Positions 24,381-32,701 of a stretch of 64,000 nucleotides of DNA are shown in pieces (position 1 is the first letter of the stretch; each line of letters begins with the position of its first letter). Origin of the DNA: CAYWFP01 sp964457365 (GTDB lineage: Bacteria; Planctomycetota; SZUA-567); assembly GCA_964457365.1 (NCBI GenBank), contig CAYWFP010000003.1, forward strand, positions 1 to 64,000, written 5' to 3'. Position numbers and translations under genes: made by a program. The notes under the pieces were generated by a model that saw only the letters and a list, made by a program, of their open reading frames with translations, was not told the origin of the DNA and did not search any database.

Positions 24381-26318
24381 TCACTCCCCCGGAATCAATC
24401 CTTCTTCCAGCGCCATCGGCCGTTCGGCCGAGATCGCCAGACTGGCTCGCGCCAGATCCGCCAGCGCGTCGCGTGGCAGGATCATCGCGACGGTCAGCCG
24501 TTCTTCGCTGGCGCCGGCGCGGAGCGTCAGCGGCTGCGCCAGAGCCCGTTCGTCGCGCACGCCCGGATCCTCTACAAAGGTTCGCAATTCCTCGGCGTAA
24601 TCGCGCCACAAGGGCGGCCGTTCGTGAAGGGACGGCGGCGGCGTGGCGGCCATATCGACCATTGCCAGATACAGCAATCGCAGCGGGTTGGCCGCGGTGC
24701 GAAACAATTCGCCCTCGAGGGGATCGCGAACGCTTATGCGAAAATACGGGCGTGTCCGGAGCGAGAGTTCCGATTTGCCGGCGAGACTGCGCAGCACCTG
24801 CTGCAATACTATCGATTCTTCCCGCTGGACCCGCGCGTCCAACGGGCTGTCGGCGGGAATGCCGGAGGTGACGGTCACGAGGATGTCCTCGTGCAGGGCC
24901 AGCAGGTATCGTTGCGGTTTGCCGAAGAACGAAGGCGCTGCGGTCTGACCGCCCTTGGCCCGGCAGAGCAGGACCGCGGTGTGTACCGTGGCGACGCTGC
25001 CGGGGAGATATTCGATCCGGGCGGGCGAGCTCTCGAAACGGATCTGGTTGATCCCGCTCTCGGTCAACATCTGCCGCAGGATGCCGCTCTGGTCGAGCGA
25101 CTCGCGGAAATGCAAGGCCAGTTCCGGGAGCTTCTCCGGCGCCTTCCACCGGACCAGCTTCACCTGCAGTAAGCCCAATTCGCGCGCCTTCGACGGAGGC
25201 AACAGCGAGCCGGAGGCCACCTCTTGCGGACCGGCCGCCATGAGTTTGCGCATGAGTTCGAAGGCGAACTTGCGCGCGTCCTCGTCGATAGTGCTGTCGA
25301 ATGCCTCGCGGACGATTCCGCTCAGTCCTTCGAGGAGCGGCCGTGTCTGCTGCGGCCAGAGCAGGAGATTGCGGTAAGTGTCGCACTCGCGCGGCAGGTA
25401 TGCCGCCAGGCCGGGCAAGTTCGCGGGGTTGTTGCTCAGCGCATGGCGGATCGATTGGTCCGCCGTCAGTTCGGCGTCGAGTTGCGCGACGATCGCTCGC
25501 GAGTCGAACAGGATGCCCAGGTCGACCAGACGGAATTGCTTGAGCAGGTTCTCGAGTAGACCGGCGTGGCGCTGGCTGCCAAAGAGATCGAGCAGGCCTT
25601 TGGCCAGGGCGTGTTCGGGGTCGCTCGCGCGCCCGAGCGTATCGTGGAGAATGTCCTGGTAGGCCATGCCGAAGAAGCTGCGTAACGCGTCGTTGCGGAC
25701 ATTGAGATACTGGCGCGCATACAATCGCAGGGATACATCGGCCGCACGGTGCTGCAGCAGACCCCTCGGCGGCGCACGCTGGTAAATCTGTCGCGCCTTC
25801 TCCAGGACATGGCGGTTCTCGCTGTAGAGGACGACATCGCCCGAGAGCGCGGAGACGTAGAAATGACGTGTACCCGCGGCGGCGTCCTCACGGTAGACGC
25901 TGATATCGCCGTCGGACTGCTGCTCGCGAATGCGGGGCTGCTTGATCAGCACCCGGCTGTAGGTCTCCCGGTCGAGAATCGGGAACGCCGCCACGTAAGG
26001 CGATTCGTCGGCGCTGGGTGTGGCGAAGACCAGCAGTTCGAAGAAAGCGTTCTGGCGCACGGCCTCGAGACGCGGATTGCGCAGGTACGAGCCCAACAAC
26101 CCGCGTGCGGGCTGCGTTACCGCGCTGTTGGGGTTGAGTTGGCGGAAGAGCCCAACCAGTTTTTCGTTGAAGGCGTCCAGGTCGGCGATGCGGACGATGG
26201 CGATGAGATCGCTAATACGCATCGTCTCCTCGGCGGCGGTCGGGAGAGCCGTCTGCAATATCAACAAACACGCCAGGGCGGCGCGCGTTACGAGTCGGTT
26301 GCGTCCGGTCCTGTTCAC
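24381..26318 (-). CDS. large secreted protein of unknown function
   Basis: A 645-residue protein starting at GTG 26318, which overlaps the proA stop (GTGA), so translation is probably coupled. A signal peptide is clear (LVTRAALACLLILQTALPTAAEE). The body has no family I recognise. It looks like an alpha/beta protein with repeated segments such as LIAIVRIADLDAFNEKLVGL and VAAFPILDRETYSRVL, similar to uncharacterised DUF3352-like exported proteins. No membrane anchor is seen after the signal. Its link with proline synthesis is positional only. Confidence 0.65.
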   Translation of the reverse strand: MNRTGRNRLVTRAALACLLILQTALPTAAEETMRISDLIAIVRIADLDAFNEKLVGLFRQLNPNSAVTQPARGLLGSYLRNPRLEAVRQNAFFELLVFATPSADESPYVAAFPILDRETYSRVLIKQPRIREQQSDGDISVYREDAAAGTRHFYVSALSGDVVLYSENRHVLEKARQIYQRAPPRGLLQHRAADVSLRLYARQYLNVRNDALRSFFGMAYQDILHDTLGRASDPEHALAKGLLDLFGSQRHAGLLENLLKQFRLVDLGILFDSRAIVAQLDAELTADQSIRHALSNNPANLPGLAAYLPRECDTYRNLLLWPQQTRPLLEGLSGIVREAFDSTIDEDARKFAFELMRKLMAAGPQEVASGSLLPPSKARELGLLQVKLVRWKAPEKLPELALHFRESLDQSGILRQMLTESGINQIRFESSPARIEYLPGSVATVHTAVLLCRAKGGQTAAPSFFGKPQRYLLALHEDILVTVTSGIPADSPLDARVQREESIVLQQVLRSLAGKSELSLRTRPYFRISVRDPLEGELFRTAANPLRLLYLAMVDMAATPPPSLHERPPLWRDYAEELRTFVEDPGVRDERALAQPLTLRAGASEERLTVAMILPRDALADLARASLAISAERPMALEEGLIPGE

Positions 26319-27580
26319 GTGCGAATCTGCCCTTCGCCTTCGACCACCCACTTGTACGTCGTCAAGCCCTCGAGGCCCACCGGCCCCCGGGCGTGGAGCT
26401 TGTTGGTGCTGATGCCGATCTCGGCGCCGAGGCCGTATTCGCCACCGTCGCTGAACCGTGTCGAGGCGTTGACCATGACCGAGGAGGAGTCCACCGCGCG
26501 TTTGAACCGCTCGGCCGCGGCGACCGAACCGGTGACGATGGCGTCGGTATGCCCCGAACCGTAGGTACTGATGTGCGCGATGGCCTGGTCCAGATTATCG
26601 ACGACGCGGACGCTGAGGATCAACTCGAGGTATTCCGTGCGCCAGTCTTCCTCGGTGGCTTCGGCCATGCGCTCCTCCGTGGCCAGACGGCGTGCGGCCG
26701 CGTCGCCGCGGAGCTTCACGCCGGCTTTGCGCAGGGCGTTGAGACAGGCGGGAAGGAACGTCTTGGCGATGCGCTTGTGCACCAGCAGCGTTTCCATGGC
26801 GTTGCAGACGCCGGGGCGCTGGACCTTGGCGTTGAGCGCGATGGCTTCGGCCATGTCCGGATCGGCGGATTCGTCGACATAGACGTGGCAGACGCCGTCG
26901 AGGTGGCGCAGTACGGGGATGGCGCTGTGCTTGACCACCGTGCGGATCAGCCCCTTGCCTCCGCGGGGGATGACGATGTCGATCAGGCCCTCCAGCGCCA
27001 GCAATTCCGGCACCAGCCGCCGGTCGGTCGACTTGACCACCTGGACGCCTGCGCTTGGAAGTCCTGACGCTTTGAGAGAAGCCGAAACGAGGTTGCCCAG
27101 CGCACGGTTGGTGTACTGCGCTTCCTTGCCGCCGCGCAGGATCACGGCGTTGCCGCTCTTAAGGCAGAGCGAAGCGGCGTCGACGGTGACGTTGGGGCGC
27201 GACTCGTAGATCATCAAGGCCACGCCCAGCGGGACGCGCACACGCCGGAGCTGCAGCCCGTTGGGGCGGACCGCGCCGTCGATAATCTGCCCCACCGGAT
27301 CGGGAAGCTGCATCACCTCGCGCACGCCCGTGGCCATCGCCTCGAGCCGCTTGGGCGTGACCTCCAGCCGGTCGAGCATGGCCGCGGACAGTCCCGCTTC
27401 CTTGCCGGCTTTCAGATCCTTGGCGTTGGCCTTGCGGATGCCGGTGGCGCCGCGGTCGAGCTTCTCCGCCAGCACCGCCAGCGCGGCGTTTTTCATCGCG
27501 CCCGTCGCCACCGCCAGCGCCGGCGCGGCGTCCCGGGCGGCGGCGGCGAGGGTACGAGCCTGGCTTGTCAGATCGGGCAC
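26315..27580 (-). CDS. proA: gamma-glutamyl phosphate reductase (glutamate-5-semialdehyde dehydrogenase)
   Basis: A 421-residue enzyme of proline synthesis, reducing glutamyl-5-phosphate to glutamate-5-semialdehyde with NADPH. It has the family blocks PLGVALMIYESRPNVTVDAA, SGNAVILRGGKEA, IDIVIPRGGKGLIR, the catalytic Cys in KVQRPGVCNAMETLLVH, HISTYGSGHTDAIVT and FSDGGEYGLGAEIGIST. Length is standard. It follows proB by 16 bases on the same strand, the usual proBA order. Confidence 0.96.
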   Translation of the reverse strand: MPDLTSQARTLAAAARDAAPALAVATGAMKNAALAVLAEKLDRGATGIRKANAKDLKAGKEAGLSAAMLDRLEVTPKRLEAMATGVREVMQLPDPVGQIIDGAVRPNGLQLRRVRVPLGVALMIYESRPNVTVDAASLCLKSGNAVILRGGKEAQYTNRALGNLVSASLKASGLPSAGVQVVKSTDRRLVPELLALEGLIDIVIPRGGKGLIRTVVKHSAIPVLRHLDGVCHVYVDESADPDMAEAIALNAKVQRPGVCNAMETLLVHKRIAKTFLPACLNALRKAGVKLRGDAAARRLATEERMAEATEEDWRTEYLELILSVRVVDNLDQAIAHISTYGSGHTDAIVTGSVAAAERFKRAVDSSSVMVNASTRFSDGGEYGLGAEIGISTNKLHARGPVGLEGLTTYKWVVEGEGQIRT

Positions 27581-27596
27581 GGTTTCTCCTATGGCT

Positions 27597-28736
27597 TCAG
27601 AGATCCAACACCACCAGATTATCGCGGTGCACCACCGTTTCGCAGACGTTGTAACCCAGGATTTCGGCGAATTCGTCGCTCCGTTTGCCGGCGATGTGGC
27701 GCAGTTCCGCGGCGCTGAAGTTGACCAGGCCGCGGGCGAATTCCTCCCCGCCCGGAGTGGCGATATCGACGGTGTCGGCCTCGTCGAAGTCGCCCTCGAC
27801 GTCGCGGATACCGATGGCGAGCAGACTCTTCTTGCCCGCGATCAGGGCTTGGCGCGCGCCGTCGTCCACGCGCAGCAACCCCGCCGGTGCCCGGCCGAAC
27901 GCGATCCACTGCTGCCGGGCGCTGCGCCGTTGTCTTTGCGGGGCGAAGTAGGTGCCGACGTTCGCGCCGGCGAGGATCGCCTCGACCACGCCGGTCTCCC
28001 GCCCGTCGGCGACCACCATCGGCACGGCCATCAGCCGCAGGCCCCGCGCGGCGTCGAGCTTGGTCCGCATCCCGCCCGAACCGACGGCGTTGCCTGTGCC
28101 GCCGGCGGCCCGGCGCATCGCGGCGCTGAGTTCCTCCACATGCTCGATCACCACCGCCGCCTCCTCGCCCGGGTGCCGGTCGTAGAGCCCGGGCACGTCG
28201 GTCAGCAGGATGACGCAGTCAGCGTCGACCAGTTGCGCCACGGCTACGGCGAGCTGGTCGTTGTCGCCCATCTTGAGGCGCAGCTCCTCCACCGCGACGG
28301 TGTCGTTCTCGTTTACCACCGGGATCACGTTCAACGACAGCAGTTCGCGCAAGGCGTTGCGGGCATGCAGATAGCGCTGCCGGTTCTGTAACACGTCCAG
28401 CGTCAGCAGCACCTGTGCGACCTTGACCTCGTGCTGGGCGAAGGCTTTGCGGTACAGCCGCATCAGCGTGGTCTGCCCCACCGCCGCGGCGGCTTGCAGG
28501 CGCGGGATGCTGCTCGGCCGCTCGATCAGACCCAGGTCGGCACACCCGGCGGCCACCGCGCCAGAGGAGACCAGCACCACCTGCCGCCCCCGGCGCTGCA
28601 ATGCGCTCAGTTGTGCGACCAGTCCCTCCAACAGCGCCGTGTCCACGCCGCCGGTGAGCGAAGCGAGAATGCTCGAGCCGGCCTTGACGACGACGGTCTT
28701 GGCCTGGTGCAATTTGTCGCGTGCCGCTGGCGGCAT
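27597..28736 (-). CDS. proB: glutamate 5-kinase with PUA domain
   Basis: A 379-residue kinase that makes glutamyl-5-phosphate, the first step of proline synthesis. The amino-acid kinase domain (residues about 10-265) shows VVVKAGSSIL, VLVSSGAVAAGC, VIPVVNENDTVAVEEL, GDNDQLAVAVAQLVDAD and GSGGMRTKLDAARG. The C-terminal PUA domain (about 285-370) is complete, as in enteric ProB. AGGAG lies 7 bases before ATG 28736. A -10-like TATAGT (28777-28772) lies close upstream without a convincing -35. Confidence 0.96.
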   Translation of the reverse strand: MPPAARDKLHQAKTVVVKAGSSILASLTGGVDTALLEGLVAQLSALQRRGRQVVLVSSGAVAAGCADLGLIERPSSIPRLQAAAAVGQTTLMRLYRKAFAQHEVKVAQVLLTLDVLQNRQRYLHARNALRELLSLNVIPVVNENDTVAVEELRLKMGDNDQLAVAVAQLVDADCVILLTDVPGLYDRHPGEEAAVVIEHVEELSAAMRRAAGGTGNAVGSGGMRTKLDAARGLRLMAVPMVVADGRETGVVEAILAGANVGTYFAPQRQRRSARQQWIAFGRAPAGLLRVDDGARQALIAGKKSLLAIGIRDVEGDFDEADTVDIATPGGEEFARGLVNFSAAELRHIAGKRSDEFAEILGYNVCETVVHRDNLVVLDL

Positions 28737-28822
28737 GCTCGTCTCCTGGAACGAGTTGAAGACGACAACCCACTATATTTCAATACGTTAGCAATGGTAT
28801 CCGAGCGCGGTTGCGAATCAAG

Positions 28823-28842
28823 AAAAACCGCCGGGACGGCGG
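28823..28842 (-). terminator. terminator-like hairpin upstream of proB
   Basis: On the minus strand CCGCCG-TCC-CGGCGG (6-bp GC stem) is followed by TTTTTC. It precedes the likely proB promoter and has no obvious minus-strand gene upstream of it within the 28737-29105 gap, which otherwise shows no gene. It may end a small RNA or be an attenuator. Confidence 0.4.
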
Positions 28843-29105
28843 CGGCAATTGCGCAAAGCGATGGCGAGAGAGTTTGTCGGATTCGTGTCCATTCCCGCTT
28901 TCTTATGAAGAGGTGAGCTGTCGACTCCGCGGCGGGAAAAACCATCCTATTTTCATCCTCCCCCCTTGATGTCCTCGACGAATACAGGAATACATATCCG
29001 CTCCGGTTTAGGATCACGGTTTTCGTTGAAAAAGATGGAGATTCCGCCAACTTCGGTCGAAAAAGCCAGTACAAAGCGACAGGCACGATCCGGAGGAGGT
29101 TGGCT

Positions 29106-30251
29106 ATGCACTTGAAGCGCTGCGGTTCCCCACTGGGTATGGCGATTCTGACGTTCCTGCTGCTGGGGCAGATCCTGACCGCCGGCGAGGCGAAGATCGT
29201 CTGCATCGGCGATTGCATTACCAAGGGCGACTGGTGGGCCGAAGGCGTCGGCATGGACACCCGCTGGGTCGACCGCCTGGGCACGCGCAGCGAGTGGACC
29301 GCGGTCAACGCCGGGCTCGACGGCATGGAGACGCACAATCTCTGGCATGTCCGCGAGGTATTGCGCGCGCACCCCGATGCGGTCGCGGTGGTACTGATGG
29401 TGGGGGTCAACGATTTTCGCAGCGTCAAGCGTCTCGACGCGCGCCGCGTCACCCGCGCGCGGTTGAACATGCAGCGCATCATCGAGATGGTACGCCATAA
29501 ACTGCCGCACGCGCGGATCCTGCTGGCTTCGCCGCTGTTGATCAACCCGTCGGCTCTGAGCGCGAAGTGGAAGATGGAAGGTTTCGGCCGCCACACCGCG
29601 CGCATGGTCGAGATGCTCGCGGCCACCTACGAGGCGCTGGCGGTGGAGCAGAACGTGGATTACATCAACATGACCCGGAGCATCCGGCCGGAGATGCTGC
29701 CCGACGGGGTGCACCCGGATCTGGCCGGGCACGCCCGGATCGCGCGGGCGGTCGGCTCCAAACTTGCCACCGCGCACCGGGAGTCGCTGCGCCCGGCGGC
29801 ACCGCGCTTCATCAACGAAGCCGCGATCGTGCAGGGGTATGACAAGGGGTGGAAAGAGAATCCCGCGGGACGCTATCCCGGTCTGGACGATCGTATACAG
29901 ACGACCCGCCCGTTGATGCGCAACGCCAGCGGCTGGATGATGCCAGCCTTCGCCGAGCCGGAGCGGCAATTGCTGCAGGACTGCTGGGTAACCGGCGAAG
30001 CGTTCGAGCGCGCGCCCGCAGCGGAGCCGCTCTACGTGCCGGCGCTGAAGCGGGACGCGCAAGGATGGGCGTATCCGGTCGAACCGGCGGAGCCGACGAC
30101 CGAATCGAACGCGCGGGAGAACGAGACGGAAGAAACGCAGGCGGAGAATACCCCTCCGCCGTTCGAGGGCGAAATTTCCTGCCCGTCCGCCCGACGAGCG
30201 AAGAAGTTGACGCCGTTCTGGATGGCGCTGGCGGCGATTCACGCACGCTGA
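29106..30251 (+). CDS. secreted SGNH/GDSL-like protein with Cys at the nucleophile position
   Basis: A 381-residue protein with a signal peptide (ILTFLLLGQILTAGEA). The SGNH blocks are present: block I IVCIGDCITKGDWW, block II NAGLDGMET, block III LMVGVNDFR and block V PDGVHPDLAGHAR (Asp/His). The usual Ser of GDS is Cys37 here (GDC, codon TGC), so it may be a thiol esterase or inactive. After residue about 215 comes a non-SGNH tail, Pro/Glu rich and ending in a hydrophobic stretch (FWMALAAIHAR). GGAGGAGG lies 6 bases before ATG 29106. It is convergent with the next gene, with stops adjoining. Confidence 0.8.
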   Translation: MHLKRCGSPLGMAILTFLLLGQILTAGEAKIVCIGDCITKGDWWAEGVGMDTRWVDRLGTRSEWTAVNAGLDGMETHNLWHVREVLRAHPDAVAVVLMVGVNDFRSVKRLDARRVTRARLNMQRIIEMVRHKLPHARILLASPLLINPSALSAKWKMEGFGRHTARMVEMLAATYEALAVEQNVDYINMTRSIRPEMLPDGVHPDLAGHARIARAVGSKLATAHRESLRPAAPRFINEAAIVQGYDKGWKENPAGRYPGLDDRIQTTRPLMRNASGWMMPAFAEPERQLLQDCWVTGEAFERAPAAEPLYVPALKRDAQGWAYPVEPAEPTTESNARENETEETQAENTPPPFEGEISCPSARRAKKLTPFWMALAAIHAR

Positions 30252-31127
30252 TCAGCGCGTTTCGGACGCCGGAAGCTCCCGCCATTTCAGATCGTTCTTC
30301 CGGGCATACGCGCGCAGTTGGTCGAGATAATCCGCCAGCGCCTGCTGATTCGGATCCGACGCCGGCGCGGAGGCCAGCACCAGCCGGATGCCTTCGCGCC
30401 GCGCAATATCGATTATCGCGGGCAGAAAGCTCTCGGCGTATTGCCGCGCGAAATCGTAGCGTGCGGCTCGACGGAACTCCGCGGCCTCCCGCAGCGCGTC
30501 CTGGCACTGTCGGAGCACTTCGCGGCGCCAGTGGCGCGGGGCAAAGGTGTCCTCGAAGGCGGTCTCCGTCTCGTACGCGTCGGTGCTGCCGAGACGTCGC
30601 GCCCCACGGTGGCGGACCCATGATTCCATGTTCTCCTTTACGCCGATCCGCTTCTGATACAGCGGCCAGGAACGCCGTAACCAGTACTCAAGACGCGAGA
30701 GGCGAAGATACGCTAGCCGGTCCAGCGTCGGTTCGTCCGCGCCCGCGTAGGGATCGATCAGGGCACGATACCGCCCGTCGGCGCGGAGCGCCGGTTCGGT
30801 CAATTCCACCCCGCAAAAGAGCAGCACCACCGTCTCGGGTTTGTATGCAGCGCGCGCGACGACGTTTTTCATGACGATATATTGCCACGCTGAGGCGGCC
30901 CGCGGGGCGCTCAAGGCCAGGTCGCCCGCGCGAGGCTGTACCAACGGCATCAACTCCCGCGCGCCCAGCAGGATGCGTTTTGGTTTCTCCTCGTCGATTC
31001 GCCTTCGCCAGCTCGTGTCGATGCCCGAATCGCGCGGCGGGCGCAGCGGCGCGGACGGCAGGAATGCCGGATTGATCAGCGCGAAGACAAGCACTGCGGT
31101 CAGAAGCGAAGCGGTTCGATCCATCAT
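30252..31127 (-). CDS. DltD/AlgX-like SGNH-fold protein lacking the nucleophile Ser, MBOAT partner
   Basis: A 291-residue exported protein with an N-terminal membrane/signal segment (ASLLTAVLVFALINPAFLP). The segment KRILLGARELMPLVQPRAG sits where SGNH proteins have G[ND]S, and GARE has no Ser; then come VVLLFCGVELTEP (block III-like) and LVLASAPASDPNQQALADYL. Proteins of this shape next to AlgI/DltB-type MBOATs act as the periplasmic acyl-acceptor half. The start codon lies between two ATGs; GAGGATC before 31127 decides it. The MBOAT stop is 6 bases upstream, so the two are one operon. Function is inferred from the neighbour. Confidence 0.65.
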   Translation of the reverse strand: MMDRTASLLTAVLVFALINPAFLPSAPLRPPRDSGIDTSWRRRIDEEKPKRILLGARELMPLVQPRAGDLALSAPRAASAWQYIVMKNVVARAAYKPETVVLLFCGVELTEPALRADGRYRALIDPYAGADEPTLDRLAYLRLSRLEYWLRRSWPLYQKRIGVKENMESWVRHRGARRLGSTDAYETETAFEDTFAPRHWRREVLRQCQDALREAAEFRRAARYDFARQYAESFLPAIIDIARREGIRLVLASAPASDPNQQALADYLDQLRAYARKNDLKWRELPASETR

Positions 31128-31132
31128 GATCC

Positions 31133-32524
31133 TCAGAAGCGGAAGTAGATAAAGGCTCGTTGTGCGCCGGGCTCGAGCAAGACGATCAACGCCAGGGCAA
31201 GGCCGAGAAACACGCCGCGTGCCAGATCGCCTCCGCGGCCGGGAACCCGGTCCACGCAATACAACACAAGAAGCGGCATCGTGTAGAAGGCGATCAGCGC
31301 CACTGTGCCGCCGGTGGCGATCCAGACGCCCGCGTCGACGGCAGCGAAGGCGCTGGTCAGAGCCTGTAGCAGCCAGCCCATATCGGGCGCGCGGAAGATC
31401 ATCCAGCCGAAGAGAGTCAACAGAAACATGACCGCCCACGCCGGAACGCGTTGCCACCATCCGGCCGGTTGCCAGCGGCCGCCCAGCCCGAGGCGGTGGT
31501 AGAGAAAGACCAGGAGCGCATGGTACAGCCCCCAGGCCAGAAAGTGCCAGGCCGCGCCGTGCCAGAGCCCGCTCAGGCCCAGCGTCACGACCAGGACCAG
31601 CAGGAAGCGTCCGGTAGAATTCACGCGCGAACCGCCGAGAGGAATATAGAGGTAGTCGCGGATCCAGGTAGAGAAGCTGATATGCCACCGCCGCCAGAAG
31701 TCCGAGGGAGAGATCGCCAGGTACGGAGCATTGAAGTTCTCCATCAATTCGAAGCCGAGCAGGCGCGCCGAACCGCGGGCGATATCGGTATAGGCGGAGA
31801 AGTCGGCGTAGATCTGGATCGCGAAGCCGAGCGCGCCGGCCGACAACAGCAGGGCCGAGGGTTGTTGCAGCAAGAACACGTTGTCGACCAGCGGGCCGAT
31901 GTTGTCGGCGACGACCAGTTTCTTCATATATCCGCTCACCAGTAGAGGCCAGGCGCGGTGAAGCCAGTCGAGTGACCGGCGCCGCGGCGTCTCGATCTGT
32001 GGCAAAAGCCGGCGTGCGCGCTCGATCGGCCCGGCCACGAGTTGAGGGAAGAAGGCCACGAAGAGGGCGAAATCGAAGAAGTCGCGCCGCGCGTGCAGCC
32101 GTCCCCGGTAGATGTCGAGAGTGTAGGAGAGTGTCTGGAAGGTGTAGAAGGAGATGCCCACCGGCAGCAGCACGTTCAGCGTAAGCGCGTCGACCTGCCA
32201 GCCCAAAGAGGCCACCGCTGCCTCGAAGCTGCGAGCGAAGAAATCGAAGTACTTGAACGCGCCGAGTAGCCCCAGATTGCTCGCCAGGCTGAGGCAGAGA
32301 AAGCGTCGCTTGGCGCCGGGCCAGCGCGCCATGCCCAGGCCGCAGAGATAATCAATCACCGTGCTCGCGGCAATGAGGATACAGAACCACGGATGCACCC
32401 AGCCGTAGAAGACGTAGCTTCCGGCCAGCAGCAGCAGGTTCTGCCACTGCCGCCGGCGCAGCAGCCAGTAGGCGGCGACGGTCAGGACGAGGAAGACCGG
32501 ATACGTATAACAGGTGAAGATCAC
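31133..32524 (-). CDS. MBOAT family membrane O-acyltransferase (AlgI/DltB-like)
   Basis: A 463-residue polytopic membrane protein. It has the AlgI-family blocks FLVLTVAAYWLLRRRQWQNL, GAFKYFDFF, LLPVGISFYTFQTLSYTLDI, YLAISPSDFWRRWHISFSTW, DYLYIPLGGSR and the catalytic His in LSGLWHGAAWHFLAWG. Such enzymes move acyl groups across the inner membrane onto exopolysaccharide, teichoic acid or other extracellular acceptors. The companion SGNH-like gene follows at 6 bases. Which polymer is acylated cannot be told; no polysaccharide synthase is adjacent. Confidence 0.92.
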   Translation of the reverse strand: MIFTCYTYPVFLVLTVAAYWLLRRRQWQNLLLLAGSYVFYGWVHPWFCILIAASTVIDYLCGLGMARWPGAKRRFLCLSLASNLGLLGAFKYFDFFARSFEAAVASLGWQVDALTLNVLLPVGISFYTFQTLSYTLDIYRGRLHARRDFFDFALFVAFFPQLVAGPIERARRLLPQIETPRRRSLDWLHRAWPLLVSGYMKKLVVADNIGPLVDNVFLLQQPSALLLSAGALGFAIQIYADFSAYTDIARGSARLLGFELMENFNAPYLAISPSDFWRRWHISFSTWIRDYLYIPLGGSRVNSTGRFLLVLVVTLGLSGLWHGAAWHFLAWGLYHALLVFLYHRLGLGGRWQPAGWWQRVPAWAVMFLLTLFGWMIFRAPDMGWLLQALTSAFAAVDAGVWIATGGTVALIAFYTMPLLVLYCVDRVPGRGGDLARGVFLGLALALIVLLEPGAQRAFIYFRF

Positions 32525-32619
32525 GTAGCGCTCCCGCGGGATCTATGCCGATGGTAGGAACCGGGACGGGTACAAGCAAGGGGGTGGTCGAATCCAATGC
32601 AGGTATACGCCAAACGAAT

Positions 32620-32647
32620 TTGACTAGATGTCGCGAGGCGGTAGAGT
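32620..32647 (+). promoter_or_regulatory. candidate promoter of the REC-kinase gene
   Basis: TTGACT (32620-32625) and TAGAGT (32642-32647) are 16 bases apart. Transcription would start near 32654, upstream of the TTG and GTG start candidates. Confidence 0.45.
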
Positions 32648-32701
32648 GAGAAGTATCGTTCTCGAAACAATGACGGTTTGCATTTGTCCGGAGAAGCGGA
32701 G

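Noticed and set aside
28737..29105. T-box or proline riboswitch before proBA
   Set aside because: No T-box sequence or specifier-like stem is seen; only a lone terminator-like hairpin.
30252..31688. long upstream extension of the SGNH-like gene into the MBOAT gene
   Set aside because: The extra sequence is an out-of-frame image of the MBOAT gene, and the ATG at 31127 has a proper ribosome site and signal sequence.
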